From: Clostridium sp. BJN0013
GTDB lineage: Bacteria; Bacillota; Clostridia; Clostridiales; Clostridiaceae
DNA: 64,000 nt
Assembly: GCF_040939125.1 (NCBI RefSeq)
Contig: NZ_CP162495.1
Location: 2,480,001-2,544,000, forward strand
Reading direction: 5' to 3'
Made by a program: the position numbers and the translations under genes. Below the pieces are notes generated by a model. It had not been told where the DNA came from, made no database searches, and saw only the letters and a program-made list of their open reading frames with translations. Shown piece after piece: positions 55,201 through 64,000 of this stretch; position 1 is the stretch's first letter, and every line of letters begins with the position of its first letter.

Positions 55201-56403
55201 TCACTTTTTGTAATGAATAAGCCTAACTTGGGAAGTTCCGTCTTTCATTATAATCTTAATTTTATATTTTTTATTTAGTTCCTCTATGGAAGATATAAGA
55301 TTTTTCTGCTCATCTTCTATTATACAATATCCCCTATTCAAAATATTTAATGGATTATGGGCAGAAAGAAGTGCATTTGTTTTCCCAAGTTTTTCTTTTT
55401 TTTCATTAATAGTTATTTTTATTTTAAAATCTAGAAACTCTTTGATTTTGTCTATATTTTCATACTCATTTGCTATATAAGTTAAAGGATTATTCATTTC
55501 TAGGGTTTTTTGCATAAAATCCAATTTACTTTTGTTACCATCTATTGTATTCTTAACATTATTATAAATCGTATTTTTATAATTTAGTATTTTTTGTAGA
55601 TATTCTTGCAAACTAAAGACTCCAATTTCTGCAGCAGCAGAAGGGGTAGGTGCCCTCATATCAGATACAAAATCCACTATGGTATAGTCAATTTCATGCC
55701 CAACTCCTGTTATTATAGGCTTTTCGGAACTATATATAGCTTTTGCTAATTTTTCCTCATTAAAACACCAAAGCTCCTCTATAGAGCCTCCTCCTCTTGC
55801 TATAATTATAAGTTCCACATCTTCCATAGAATTGAAAGTTTCAATACCCTTTATAATATCATCACTAGCACTTGTTCCCTGTACCAGTGAAGGATAAATT
55901 AAAAGCTCTACTTTTCTATTTCTTCTCCTGGTCACATTTATTATATCTTTAACTGCTGCTCCTGTAAGTGATGTAATTACTCCTATTTTTTTAGCGTATA
56001 CAGGTATCTTTTTCTTATGTGAAATATCAAATAATCCTTTTTTCTCTAACTCTATCTTTAATTTTTCAAAAGCCAGATATAATTCTCCCATTCCATCCGG
56101 CTTCATTTTGCTGCAATAAAGTTGATATACCCCTTCTTTTTCATATAGGGATATTCTGCCTTTAACTATAACTTTCATACCATCTTCTGGCATAAAATTT
56201 AAATTTTCTACCGAACTTTTAAACATAATGCAGTTTATTTTACTATACTTATCTTTTAAAGAAAAATACATATGTCCACTACTGTGAAGTTTAAAATTAG
56301 ACACTTCTCCTTTAACAGAACAATTACCAAGTATAAAATCATTATCCAATGTTTTCTTTATGTAACGGTTAATATCAGATACCGTTAATGTTTTAATATA
56401 CAT
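55201..56403 (-). CDS. xseA: Exodeoxyribonuclease VII large subunit
   Basis: A 400-residue nuclease. N-terminal OB fold (about 1-100; [25 protein letters not shown]), then the catalytic domain with [18 protein letters not shown] and [29 protein letters not shown], and a coiled-coil C-terminus. It digests single-stranded DNA from either end. The stretch to nusB (56404-56653) has repeat copy E and no gene. Confidence 0.96.
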   Translation of the reverse strand: MYIKTLTVSDINRYIKKTLDNDFILGNCSVKGEVSNFKLHSSGHMYFSLKDKYSKINCIMFKSSVENLNFMPEDGMKVIVKGRISLYEKEGVYQLYCSKMKPDGMGELYLAFEKLKIELEKKGLFDISHKKKIPVYAKKIGVITSLTGAAVKDIINVTRRRNRKVELLIYPSLVQGTSASDDIIKGIETFNSMEDVELIIIARGGGSIEELWCFNEEKLAKAIYSSEKPIITGVGHEIDYTIVDFVSDMRAPTPSAAAEIGVFSLQEYLQKILNYKNTIYNNVKNTIDGNKSKLDFMQKTLEMNNPLTYIANEYENIDKIKEFLDFKIKITINEKKEKLGKTNALLSAHNPLNILNRGYCIIEDEQKNLISSIEELNKKYKIKIIMKDGTSQVRLIHYKK

Positions 56404-56441
56404 ACTTTACCTCTTTATTTTAAATTAAATATCTAAAAATC

Positions 56442-56575
56442 AAATTCTTCTTAGATTCAGATGGAGTTTGCTATAAGGAATGCTTTTCTCCCCCTGAATC
56501 TTAGAAGAATTTATCCAGGGGTATAGCAGTGCTTATCCCCCCTTTTGAGAAAACTGAGGATTCTAACACTGATAG
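56442..56575 (-). repeat. Dispersed structured repeat, copy E (near full length)
   Basis: Minus-strand copy between nusB and xseA. It has GGGGATAAGCACTGCTA, CTGGATAAATTC, the long arms TTCTAAGATTCAGGGGGAG and CTCCATCTGAATCTAAGAA, and an A+C-variable 5' hairpin. It would be in the xseA leader. Confidence 0.8.
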
Positions 56576-56653
56576 CCTTGGAACAAATAACGAGTAAGCA
56601 CATAGTAAATATACTGACTAGTTATTCCTTTGAAAATGTCTTATTATACATTA

Positions 56654-57124
56654 CTATTTTTTTATTTTTTCATCTTTTATCATATTTCCAAGTACTCCAT
56701 TTATAAATGGAGCAGATCTTTCAGATGAATATTTTTTAGCTAATTCTATAGCTTCATTTATAGACACTTTTTCAGGTATGCCATCTTCGTATAAAAATTC
56801 ATATGTACAAATTTTTAAAATTGCAGAGTCTACTTTAGATAATCTATTTAATTTCCAATTTCTCAAATACTTTTCAATCTCCATATTTATCACATCTTCA
56901 TTTTTCTCTATTCCCTTTAACACTCTTATTACATAATCTATATCTATGCTTTTTAAATCTCCAACATTTTCTCCATAAATCTGTGATGTACTATTTGTAT
57001 GACTCATTTGTTCCATTTCAATATTTTCTTTTAAATTTGATATAATAACATCAGCTTTTTCTTTATTTATAGCCATTTGAAATAATAATTTCATGGTCAA
57101 TTCTCTAGTCTTTTTTCTATTCAT
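56654..57124 (-). CDS. nusB: Transcription antitermination factor NusB
   Basis: A 156-residue all-helical protein that binds boxA RNA with NusE and supports rRNA transcription. REL(T)MKLLFQ near the N-terminus and [35 protein letters not shown] near the C-terminus are signatures. The asp23-nusB-xseA order is usual in Firmicutes. Confidence 0.95.
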   Translation of the reverse strand: MNRKKTRELTMKLLFQMAINKEKADVIISNLKENIEMEQMSHTNSTSQIYGENVGDLKSIDIDYVIRVLKGIEKNEDVINMEIEKYLRNWKLNRLSKVDSAILKICTYEFLYEDGIPEKVSINEAIELAKKYSSERSAPFINGVLGNMIKDEKIKK

Positions 57125-57265
57125 CTTTTCCTCCCGCCTGGATATACACTCTTTTAAAAATAATTATTGTCATTTCAGATATAATTATACTTAAACTAAT
57201 ATACTAGTTCAAGTGTTATATATTTATACATAACTTCAGCATATTTAATACATATATTAAACATA

Positions 57266-57292
57266 AACACCCTCTTAATATAGAGGGTGTTA
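57266..57292 (-). terminator. Terminator after asp23
   Basis: Stem AACACCCTCT/AGAGGGTGTT (57291-57282, 57275-57266 on the minus strand) just past the asp23 stop, followed by an imperfect T-rich run (TATGTTTAAT). Confidence 0.7.
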
Positions 57293-57297
57293 GTATT

Positions 57298-57690
57298 TTA
57301 CTCTTCCACAATATCATCATTTTCTTCTACCTTAGAAATCATAACATCTTGAACATGTATATTTATAGCTGAAACTTCCAATCCCGTTATAGATTCTACT
57401 GCTCTTTTTACATTTCGTTGAACCTTTAAAGCTACATCAGGAATTCTCACTCCATATTCTACTACCACATATAAATCTATAGCTGCATTATTTTCCCCCA
57501 CACTTACTTTGACACCCTTGGATAAATTCTTTTTACCCGTAAGTATTTGTGTAATTCCTCCTACAAGACTGGCACTCATTCCAACTATTCCATCTATCTC
57601 TGTAGTGGCAAGCCCTGCAATTACACCTACAACTTCATCAGATATTTTTACAATACCCATGTTAACTTCATTATTCATATTTTCTTCCAT
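57298..57690 (-). CDS. Asp23/Gls24 family envelope stress protein
   Basis: A 130-residue cytoplasmic protein. VKISDEVVGVIAGLATTEIDGIVGM and VVVEYGVRIPDVALKVQRNVK mark the family; the acidic C-terminus follows. In Staphylococcus Asp23 is membrane-associated in envelope stress; in clostridia it is next to nusB and its role is unclear. GGAGGTG precedes the ATG. A -35 TTGTAA / -10 TATAAT promoter (17-nt spacer) lies upstream. Confidence 0.93.
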   Translation of the reverse strand: MEENMNNEVNMGIVKISDEVVGVIAGLATTEIDGIVGMSASLVGGITQILTGKKNLSKGVKVSVGENNAAIDLYVVVEYGVRIPDVALKVQRNVKRAVESITGLEVSAINIHVQDVMISKVEENDDIVEE

Positions 57691-57738
57691 AACTGCACCT
57701 CCTAGATTTCACATCATGGAAAGATTAACATTAGATAT

Positions 57739-57767
57739 ATTATATCAAATGAGTTTTTCTTTTACAA
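57739..57767 (-). promoter_or_regulatory. asp23 promoter
   Basis: -35 TTGTAA (57767-57762), 17-nt spacer and -10 TATAAT (57744-57739), about 50 nt upstream of the ATG. Separates asp23-nusB from the spoIIIA operon. Confidence 0.8.
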
Positions 57768-57843
57768 TTAATTTACTTATTATTATTTTTACATATGTTA
57801 TATCTATTATGTAATTATCTTTACTGCATTTAATCTTAAAACT

Positions 57844-58392
57844 TTAATTTTCTTTAACTTCAATCTCTACATCCTGTAATTTAGAAATACTCATAACTAC
57901 ATCTTTTATTTCCCGTGTATTTTTATCTGTTAATTTTTCTTTATTCTTAACTATTATTCTAACCTTATCATTTTCTATAGAACATATAGCATCCTCATAC
58001 CCTTTGCTTTTTAAAGTACTTTCTATCTTCATTTCATAATTTGCATTCATAGCCAAAGCAGTATATTTTTTTTCAGCATCTGCACGATTATCTTGGGATA
58101 CATTTTGGTCATCTATAAAATTTTTCAAAGTCTGAAGAGTCTCTGCATTTTTTTGATCTCTTGTAAGTCTTGTTTCCTCGAAAAATTGAGACTCACTATC
58201 TTTAGATTGTGTGGTATTGGAATCCGTACTCTTACTTTTAGTGCTGTTGGATGATACCGTACTGTTGCTAGTTCCATTATTATCCAGACCATTTACATAA
58301 TTTATAGGGCTATTGAGTTTTGTAGCAACTACTCCCACACAAACTATTAACGCTAAAAGAGTTACAATTATAACTGCCTGCTTTTTATTCAT
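57844..58392 (-). CDS. spoIIIAH: Stage III sporulation protein AH
   Basis: A 182-residue protein with an N-terminal membrane helix (about 7-24), a Ser/Thr-rich linker (about 40-75) and a C-terminal ring-forming domain (about 90-182; LKSKGYEDAICSIENDKVRIIVKNK). It forms a ring channel to the forespore with SpoIIQ, in the fold of YscJ/FliF. Last of the spoIIIA operon. Confidence 0.95.
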   Translation of the reverse strand: MNKKQAVIIVTLLALIVCVGVVATKLNSPINYVNGLDNNGTSNSTVSSNSTKSKSTDSNTTQSKDSESQFFEETRLTRDQKNAETLQTLKNFIDDQNVSQDNRADAEKKYTALAMNANYEMKIESTLKSKGYEDAICSIENDKVRIIVKNKEKLTDKNTREIKDVVMSISKLQDVEIEVKEN

Positions 58393-58487
58393 TTTAATTC
58401 CCCCTCTATATAAGGCATATTTAATTTGTTATTTATCATCAGATACCTAACTCTAAAAAATTATATGCTTAAAGGTAGACTTATATA

Positions 58488-59135
58488 CTACTTTTTCATA
58501 GGATATACATTTACTTTATCTTCAGATAACCCAAATAAATTAATTATAGCCTTTGATATTCTAAGTTCAGTTATTTTATTCTCAGCTCCTTCAGCTACAA
58601 CACACACCCCTAAGACTTTTGGATTATACGTTTTTACTATAAGTGGTTCTGATTTACTGCCATCATTTGTAATGACTACCGTACTTCCATTATTTTTTTC
58701 AGTAGTATTTCTTGTTCCTCCTTCATTATCCTTCTCTTCTGTGGTATTAGTTGTATCATTTACATTTACTGCTGGCACATGTTCCTCTCCGCTTTCGAAA
58801 CTAATCATAACCTCTACTCTACCTACCCCTTCTATTTGTTCTAAAGTATTCTTTAAATTTTTTTGTATTGATTCTTCATAATCGCGGGAGCTATTTTCAT
58901 CTGTGGAGGTGGATTCTTCAGTGGTATCCTCTTTAGTCTCATCTGTGCTATTACTTTTATTACTATTTAAATTACTATATGTATTTTCACTGTAACCACT
59001 AAAAAAATTTATAGTTATAATTATGAGCAATCCTATTAAAAATACTATGGCCAAATTCATAATATTTTTTTTATCATTAGAATTTTTTTTATTACCTTTT
59101 TTAAGAAGTTCTCTAAGCCATTTTTTAAAATTCAA
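58488..59135 (-). CDS. spoIIIAG: Stage III sporulation protein AG
   Basis: A 215-residue protein with one N-terminal helix (about 25-47), an acidic Ser/Thr/Glu-rich linker (about 55-90) and a ring-building domain (LEQIEGVGRVEVMISFESGEE; ...KVLGVCVVAEGAENKITELRISKAIINLFG). It forms a mother-cell side ring of the feeding-tube complex. Confidence 0.94.
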   Translation of the reverse strand: MNFKKWLRELLKKGNKKNSNDKKNIMNLAIVFLIGLLIIITINFFSGYSENTYSNLNSNKSNSTDETKEDTTEESTSTDENSSRDYEESIQKNLKNTLEQIEGVGRVEVMISFESGEEHVPAVNVNDTTNTTEEKDNEGGTRNTTEKNNGSTVVITNDGSKSEPLIVKTYNPKVLGVCVVAEGAENKITELRISKAIINLFGLSEDKVNVYPMKK

Positions 59136-59150
59136 AATTACCCCTCCTCA

Positions 59151-59735
59151 TCAAGAATTTACATGTATCACATCTTCCGATACATTTAATTCCTTGCTTA
59201 AGTAGCTCTTTATCTCATCACATTTCTCATTAAAATTACTTACAGAAGCAGTTTTACCACTCACATCTACTTTTTTCACCTTTCCAACACTACCTTTTTG
59301 AGTTTCTACATTCACATTTTTTATATATACGGTATTGTTTTCCTCATCATAGGCAGCCTCTACCGTTACCCCATAATTTCCATCTGGATATTTTTCCTTT
59401 AAAATTTTTTCACAGCTTAACTGAAGATTATTTTCAAAGGCTTCTATGGTGTCCGCTTCACTTTTTTCCTTATATTCATTAAAATCTTTTACAGATTTTT
59501 CACTGTTAATATCCCTTTCGAAACTCTCTATAGCTTTTGCAGTATAGCTATTCATATCAAAATCTTTATTAAATATCTTTATCAATGGATTGATAAACAC
59601 TGTAATCAATATAAGCCCCAATACAAATTTACAATATTTTTTCATACTATTATCGGGTAAAAGCATCTCTATGGCAGTAATGAAAAATACAGCTGTACAT
59701 ATGCCTATTAGCCACTGTCTCAGGGATTCAATCAT
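59151..59735 (-). CDS. spoIIIAF: Stage III sporulation protein AF
   Basis: A 194-residue protein with two N-terminal membrane helices (about 8-24 and 34-51; FVLGLILITVFINPLIKIF) and a C-terminal ring-building-like domain (about 100-194). Matches SpoIIIAF in length and position. Confidence 0.93.
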   Translation of the reverse strand: MIESLRQWLIGICTAVFFITAIEMLLPDNSMKKYCKFVLGLILITVFINPLIKIFNKDFDMNSYTAKAIESFERDINSEKSVKDFNEYKEKSEADTIEAFENNLQLSCEKILKEKYPDGNYGVTVEAAYDEENNTVYIKNVNVETQKGSVGKVKKVDVSGKTASVSNFNEKCDEIKSYLSKELNVSEDVIHVNS

Positions 59736-59750
59736 AATATTTCACCCCTT

Positions 59751-60968
59751 TCATATCATAACTTTTCCAGCTGAAGCTACAATTGATACCATTATAAAGA
59801 ACATTATAGACACACATATTAAACAAGACATTATAAGTATAAGAGAATCTCCAGCAGAATTTATACAATTCACCAATCTTCCATCACTTATAGGTTCTAT
59901 AAGGGCTGCTGTCAATTTATACAAAACTATCATAATTATTAATTTGATTATAGGAAATAAAAGCATTGCTATAATTACTATAAGCCCTAAACTACTCAAT
60001 GCATTTTTTAATAATATGGAATATCCAGCTACGGTAGATATAGCATCTGACAGACTCTTGCCTACTATAGGTACAAAATTGTCTACTGCAAATTTAGCTG
60101 TTTTCGCTGTAACTTGATCAATGGTCTTTGAAGTAATTCCCCTTATAGTTATTATCCCTATAAATATAGTCATTATAATCCCTTGGGTCCATAATGCCCC
60201 TTGATTTAAAAGCTTGGTTAGTTTGTCTATTTTATATTCGGAAGATAAATTATTTACAAACTGCAATACAAAGGACATGGATATTACAGGAATTATAATA
60301 TACATAAATAAATTTGCACTTATAGTTATAGCCCCTATTATAATGGGATCCATAACTGTGGCCTCCACAAAACCTCCTACAGAAGCTACTAAAGTTACAA
60401 GTACGGGTATCAAAGCTACCATAAAACTTGTCATTTGGTTTATAGCAGATTTAGCTATATCCACACCTATATAAAAACTTTTCGCCATTATTATAATAAT
60501 AAGTGAATAACAGGCGAAATATGCTATATTAGATAATTGTTCACTGCTAAAAGCTCTTTGTAAATTAGTAAGAAGAGTACATATAATTGATATGATTACT
60601 AAAAGCATTAATAATTTTAAAGATGCTTTCACTTCTTTTATTCCATAAGACATTACCGCACTTAAAATTTTTTTAAATGATATACCCCCTTCTCCACTTT
60701 TCAAAAAATTTTTTATATAGGTTTTTACATCTATATCATTTAATATCTCATTCTCCGTCTTCATATTTGTCATATATTCATAAAATTGATTTATCTGCTC
60801 CTGATCACTTTCATTTTCCTTGTTCTTTGTAGTATCTCCTTGCGTATTTTCCACATTAATTTTACTTTGCGTACTTGTTTCTGCAGTGTTTGTATCAAAA
60901 GCTTGTACATTAAAACATATCAATAAAACTATAGCTAATACCAATACACTATTTTTCATAATTAACAC
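59751..60968 (-). CDS. spoIIIAE: Stage III sporulation protein AE
   Basis: A 405-residue protein with a signal peptide (about 1-24), a polar stretch (about 25-90) and about eight helices. Conserved blocks include KIAKSAINQM-like DIAKSAINQMTSFMVALIPV and RGITSKTIDQVTAKTAKFAVDNFVPIVGKSLSDA. Its place between AD and AF fits. Confidence 0.94.
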   Translation of the reverse strand: MLIMKNSVLVLAIVLLICFNVQAFDTNTAETSTQSKINVENTQGDTTKNKENESDQEQINQFYEYMTNMKTENEILNDIDVKTYIKNFLKSGEGGISFKKILSAVMSYGIKEVKASLKLLMLLVIISIICTLLTNLQRAFSSEQLSNIAYFACYSLIIIIMAKSFYIGVDIAKSAINQMTSFMVALIPVLVTLVASVGGFVEATVMDPIIIGAITISANLFMYIIIPVISMSFVLQFVNNLSSEYKIDKLTKLLNQGALWTQGIIMTIFIGIITIRGITSKTIDQVTAKTAKFAVDNFVPIVGKSLSDAISTVAGYSILLKNALSSLGLIVIIAMLLFPIIKLIIMIVLYKLTAALIEPISDGRLVNCINSAGDSLILIMSCLICVSIMFFIMVSIVASAGKVMI

Positions 60969-61352
60969 CTACATAATCTTTAAAATTGACTGCAATACAG
61001 CCATAAGTATAGGAATTGCAAGTACCAAAATTAAAATTTTACCTGCAAATTCAACTTTTGCTCCTAAATTACCCTGTCCCGCATCTCTACATATTTCATT
61101 GCAAAAAGAAGCCAAATATGCAATAGCAAGTATTTTAAATACAGTGGTTAAATAAATAAAATTTATATTTGCCTTAGCTGCTAATTGCTGTATAAATTGC
61201 AGTATGGCCGTTATCTTTGTTACCATAAACAAAAATATCATAACTCCAGAAACTATGCTTATATAAACTGCTATATCATCTCTTTCATTTTTAAACAGCA
61301 ATACCATAAATAATGCAACAAATGCAAATGCTACTATTTTAATTATCTCCAT
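60969..61352 (-). CDS. spoIIIAD: Stage III sporulation protein AD
   Basis: A 127-residue membrane protein with about four helices (MEIIKIVAFAFVALFMVLLF; VKFAGKILILVLAIPILMA-like end). Typical length; ends 0 nt before spoIIIAE starts. Confidence 0.93.
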   Translation of the reverse strand: MEIIKIVAFAFVALFMVLLFKNERDDIAVYISIVSGVMIFLFMVTKITAILQFIQQLAAKANINFIYLTTVFKILAIAYLASFCNEICRDAGQGNLGAKVEFAGKILILVLAIPILMAVLQSILKIM

Positions 61353-61361
61353 AATTTTCTC

Positions 61362-61559
61362 CTAAAGTTGGAACATAGTTCTAACTGTATTGAATAATTT
61401 ATTTATCAAGTTTATTACCATCATAAGTACAATTAAAATTCCTGCTAAATTGGTTAGCACTGCATAATCTCCTTTACCACTGGCTTCTAAAACTTTATCT
61501 ATAAGGACAACAATTATGCCTACCCCCGCTATCTTAAAAATTAAACTTATGTCCATCAT
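61362..61559 (-). CDS. spoIIIAC: Stage III sporulation protein AC
   Basis: A 65-residue membrane protein with two helices, starting MMDISLIFKIAGVGIIVV. GGGGAG is 8 nt upstream; a longer frame would add 36 residues from inside spoIIIAB and is not used in the family. Length fits the usual 65-68 residues. Confidence 0.93.
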   Translation of the reverse strand: MMDISLIFKIAGVGIIVVLIDKVLEASGKGDYAVLTNLAGILIVLMMVINLINKLFNTVRTMFQL

Positions 61560-61612
61560 TTGATTATCTCCCCTTTTCCTTCCCATTAACAATCCAAGAA
61601 CTATTAAATTAT

Positions 61613-62131
61613 CTAAATTAAAATTATCACTATTACAGCTCCTAATGAAAAACCTAAACTTCTGCACATTTTTAAATTTTTATTCATTAAAATTTGAGAA
61701 GTTTCTATTTGATTTTTTATATTTTCTAGTGTTAGTGAAAACATTTTTTTCTGTCCCTCTATATCTGATTCCCCAAGAGTTCTAGATAGATCTAACAAGG
61801 CAGCTATATCTTCTTTTTTTAAATTCAAAGTATCCTCCCTAGCCTTTAAGGTATGGTTAAAAGCTTCATACACACTATCAACACAATTTTTTTCTAGCAT
61901 ATGAGAAATATCTCTAAAAATATCCATAATAGGATTTACACTTTTACAGGCAGTATTGAAAATAGCTTCTGGCAGAGGTGTATGAGTGTATATAATTTCA
62001 TTTTGAAGCTGATATATACATCTTTGTATTTCTTTTAGCTGTTTCACTCTCTTTTTAAAACTTTCTCCATATATAATGCCTATTCCTGTAGACGCAACCA
62101 GTATCATAATACATCCTAAAAATTTCACCAT
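61613..62131 (-). CDS. spoIIIAB: Stage III sporulation protein AB
   Basis: A 172-residue protein starting MVKFLGCIMILVASTGIG; GGAGG lies 8 nt upstream, within the end of spoIIIAA. One N-terminal helix, a central helical domain (LQNEIIYTHTPLPEAI) resembling GspF-type pieces and a C-terminal membrane helix. Partner of the SpoIIIAA ATPase. Confidence 0.93.
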   Translation of the reverse strand: MVKFLGCIMILVASTGIGIIYGESFKKRVKQLKEIQRCIYQLQNEIIYTHTPLPEAIFNTACKSVNPIMDIFRDISHMLEKNCVDSVYEAFNHTLKAREDTLNLKKEDIAALLDLSRTLGESDIEGQKKMFSLTLENIKNQIETSQILMNKNLKMCRSLGFSLGAVIVIILI

Positions 62132-62133
62132 TT

Positions 62134-63060
62134 CTATGGCCTCCATATTATTGAATCATCTAAAAAATTATATATATATTCTACTGTACCAGAACCCTCT
62201 CTATTACTTAATACTATTGCCCTTTTAAATACCTTATTCTCAACTATTTCCTTAAAAACAGGCCTACTGTACAAATCTTCTGTTCCATAACCATGAATAG
62301 AAGTAATTAAACTTACCCCTGAGTTCAAAGCAGTTAAAATGCTATCCATATCCTTATAAGTTCCAATTTCATCACAAACTATAACCTCTGGAGACATGCT
62401 TCTAATGACCATAATTATACCCTGACTTTTAGGACATCCATCTAATATATCCGTTCTCATACCTACATTTAATTGAGGTATTCCATTAAAACAAGCCCCT
62501 ATTTCACTTCTTTCATCTATTACACAAACTTTTTTTCCTGTAAGTCCCATATTTTTTATTCCTTGAGAAATATTTCTTGTAATATCTCTTATAAGGGTAG
62601 TTTTTCCACATTTAGGTGGAGAAATTATTATAGTATTTATTACCTCATCTTTTTTTAAAATGAACTTCATAATAGAATCAGAACATCCTATAATCTCTCT
62701 ACATATCCTTATATTTATTGATGCAATATCTTTTATAGTTTTTACCTCATTCTTTTCGATAATACACCTTCCACATATGCCAACTCTATGCCCGCCTCTA
62801 ATAGTTATATATCCCTGTTTAATTTCTTCTTCAAAAGCATAAATGGAATAATTACTCATTCTTTGAACTATTACCCTTAAATCTTCCAATTTAGGTATAT
62901 ATTGAACTACAATTTCTTTTTTACCCAGTTGTATTATTAAAGGTTTATTTGCCCTTATCCTTATTTCCTGCAAATGAGGAGATTTTATTAAATCCCCTAT
63001 GGCCCTCTTCAAACTTTCTGGTATAATATTTAAAATTTCTTTAGTATCTATATTTTTCAT
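62134..63060 (-). CDS. spoIIIAA: Stage III sporulation protein AA, ATPase
   Basis: A 308-residue cytoplasmic secretion-type ATPase that powers the SpoIIIA complex. Walker A is SPPKCGKTTLIRDI, Walker B PEVIVCDEIGT, and VSLITSIHGYG is the third motif. First gene of the spoIIIA operon. AAAGGAG precedes the ATG. No good sigma-E promoter match was found upstream. Confidence 0.95.
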   Translation of the reverse strand: MKNIDTKEILNIIPESLKRAIGDLIKSPHLQEIRIRANKPLIIQLGKKEIVVQYIPKLEDLRVIVQRMSNYSIYAFEEEIKQGYITIRGGHRVGICGRCIIEKNEVKTIKDIASINIRICREIIGCSDSIMKFILKKDEVINTIIISPPKCGKTTLIRDITRNISQGIKNMGLTGKKVCVIDERSEIGACFNGIPQLNVGMRTDILDGCPKSQGIIMVIRSMSPEVIVCDEIGTYKDMDSILTALNSGVSLITSIHGYGTEDLYSRPVFKEIVENKVFKRAIVLSNREGSGTVEYIYNFLDDSIIWRP

Positions 63061-63125
63061 CTCCTTTCTTTTATATTAATTTTTATTTTTACTTCGCACG
63101 AATTATTCCACATAAATAAAAAAAT

Positions 63126-63166
63126 AAAAAATCCTGTTAAGGTCTATAAACCTTAACAGGATTTTT
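63126..63166 (-). terminator. Strong terminator before the spoIIIA operon
   Basis: Perfect stem AAAATCCTGTTAAGG/CCTTAACAGGATTTT with U-rich runs on both sides. On the minus strand it ends the CD1247-type gene transcript, about 15 nt past its stop. Confidence 0.93.
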
Positions 63167-63181
63167 ATACTAAAATATACT

Positions 63182-63583
63182 CTATTCTCCTTCATCTTTT
63201 GCGCTATCATCTTTAACGTATATATTGTTATGGCAATTTGGACATGTTAACTCTTTTCTTCTTTCTAATATATCCTTATCTACATACACCATGTCATTAC
63301 AATTTGGACATTGAATTCCTGTAAAATTTTCTCCTTCATCTTTATAAGCTTCGTAATCATCATCATATAAATTATCTTGTAAATCTGCCAGATCCTTATT
63401 CATACAATCTATATAAGTCCTCATATTCTTGTGGTCTTCAGATATGTTTTCTATTTCCTCTGCCATATTTTCAAGAACATCTACAATTTCTATAATAACT
63501 TTTCCATCATTAGTATTTTTATCAATTTTTAACCCATCTACTAAACCCTTAAGATAAGATACTTTAGATATAATAGAATGCAC
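63182..63583 (-). CDS. CD1247-type zinc-ribbon protein
   Basis: A 133-residue protein: N-terminal helical domain (about 1-60, MHSIISKVSYLKGLVDGL), an acidic spacer (LYDDDYEAYKDEGE) and a C-terminal zinc ribbon (CPNCNDMVYVD ... CPNCHNNIYV). It matches a clostridial family usually lying between efp and spoIIIAA. Function is unknown; a DNA- or RNA-linked role is only a guess from the ribbon. Confidence 0.85.
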   Translation of the reverse strand: MHSIISKVSYLKGLVDGLKIDKNTNDGKVIIEIVDVLENMAEEIENISEDHKNMRTYIDCMNKDLADLQDNLYDDDYEAYKDEGENFTGIQCPNCNDMVYVDKDILERRKELTCPNCHNNIYVKDDSAKDEGE

Positions 63584-63622
63584 GATACCACACCCTTAAA
63601 TTTATTTTGCCATTAGTATTTC

Positions 63623-64000
63623 CTAAACTCTTTCCATATATTCTCCACTTCTTGTATCAACTCTTATAGTTTCTCCTTGATTTACAAATATAGGTACTGA
63701 TACAACTGCTCCTGTTTCAAGGGTAGCTGGCTTTAACACATTGGTAGCAGTATTTCCCTTAACTCCTGGTTCCGTATGGGTTACCTGAAGTTCAACAAAA
63801 TTTGGAGCTTCCACAGAAAATGCCTCTCCCTTATAAAATTTTATTATAGCAAACATGTTCTCTTTTAAAAATTTTATTGCCTCCTGCACTTTTGCATATT
63901 CTAATGGAATTTGCTCAAAAGTTTCTTGATCCATAAAATAATACAACTCACCATCTGAATACAAATATTGCATTTCCTTTCTTTCTATAACTGCTTCTTG
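63623..64000 (-). CDS. efp: Elongation factor P, N-terminus cut by window edge
   Basis: The last 125 codons of EF-P: the frame is open to base 64000 and reads [24 protein letters not shown], then the OB domains ending [15 protein letters not shown] helps ribosomes make Pro-Pro bonds. The conserved Lys/Arg loop of domain I is outside the window. efp next to the CD1247-type gene and spoIIIAA is standard in clostridia. Confidence 0.96.
   Translation of the reverse strand, partial: QEAVIERKEMQYLYSDGELYYFMDQETFEQIPLEYAKVQEAIKFLKENMFAIIKFYKGEAFSVEAPNFVELQVTHTEPGVKGNTATNVLKPATLETGAVVSVPIFVNQGETIRVDTRSGEYMERV

Noticed and set aside
1-64000. CRISPR array, tRNA, rRNA or insertion sequence
   Set aside because: No regularly spaced short direct repeats, tRNA-like cloverleaf, rRNA sequence or transposase frame was seen.

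Overview
This window looks like the chromosome of a low-G+C, endospore-forming, strictly anaerobic Firmicute, most likely a Clostridium of cluster I near C. kluyveri or C. ljungdahlii. That placement is inferred from AT-rich coding sequence, a full spoIIIA operon with spoIVB, spo0A, spoIIM, dacF and gerW, a clostridial Rnf cluster (rseC then rnfCDGEAB), and a T-box-controlled trp operon. No tRNA, rRNA, CRISPR array or complete insertion sequence was seen. Most genes lie on the minus strand.

Layout: 1-2.2 kb is an edge-truncated lantibiotic-immunity-type ABC transporter. 2.3-7.9 kb has purL (single-chain FGAM synthase), an 86-residue OrtA-like protein and glyA. 8.0-9.6 kb has a split ThrE-type exporter that converges with no gap on a CsoR/CstR-type repressor. 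9.6-16.7 kb is trpEGDCFBA behind a tryptophan T-box (specifier UGG). 16.7-19.5 kb holds a HAD phosphatase, two poorly known proteins and a HepI/Gx-type membrane protein. 19.5-25.3 kb is the Rnf ion-pumping complex. 25.8-27.5 kb has a soluble PocR-domain chemoreceptor and an unknown protein. 27.6-34.3 kb has two S11 D,D-carboxypeptidases, a DUF2953 protein, gerW, scpB, scpA and a CCA-adding-type enzyme. 34.5-38.2 kb has a pyruvate-kinase C-domain protein, an EFR1 ferredoxin/flavodoxin and a PAS-GGDEF-HD-GYP protein. 38.5-40.6 kb is a marR/MFS-exporter cassette with matching operators and visibly different base composition. 40.7-45.7 kb has pdp, deoB, a XerD-like recombinase with altered active site, spoIIM and a NUDIX enzyme. 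45.9-63.1 kb is the classic block spo0A, spoIVB, recN, argR, nadK, tlyA, dxs, ispA, xseB, xseA, nusB, asp23 and spoIIIAH-AA (listed left to right; transcription runs right to left). A CD1247-type zinc-ribbon protein and truncated efp close the window.

Regulation readable in the sequence: a consensus promoter plus T-box for trp; a sigma-H-type promoter overlapping a perfect 0A box in front of spo0A; consensus promoters for purL, marR, the MFS gene and asp23; and many U-tract hairpin terminators.

The most unusual signal is a dispersed, roughly 145-nt intergenic repeat with a conserved long hairpin and a recurring GGATAAG-like motif. Four near-full copies (near 16.1, 27.5, 29.5 and 56.4 kb) and three half copies (19.45, 30.18 and 30.27 kb) are present. 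Some copies begin just after a terminator, and two provide the stop codon of the neighbouring gene. I do not recognise it as a named element. Other oddities are a duplicated rnfG 5' end forming a 25-codon ORF between rnfD and rnfG, and the XerD-like protein with Lys and Phe at two conserved catalytic positions.
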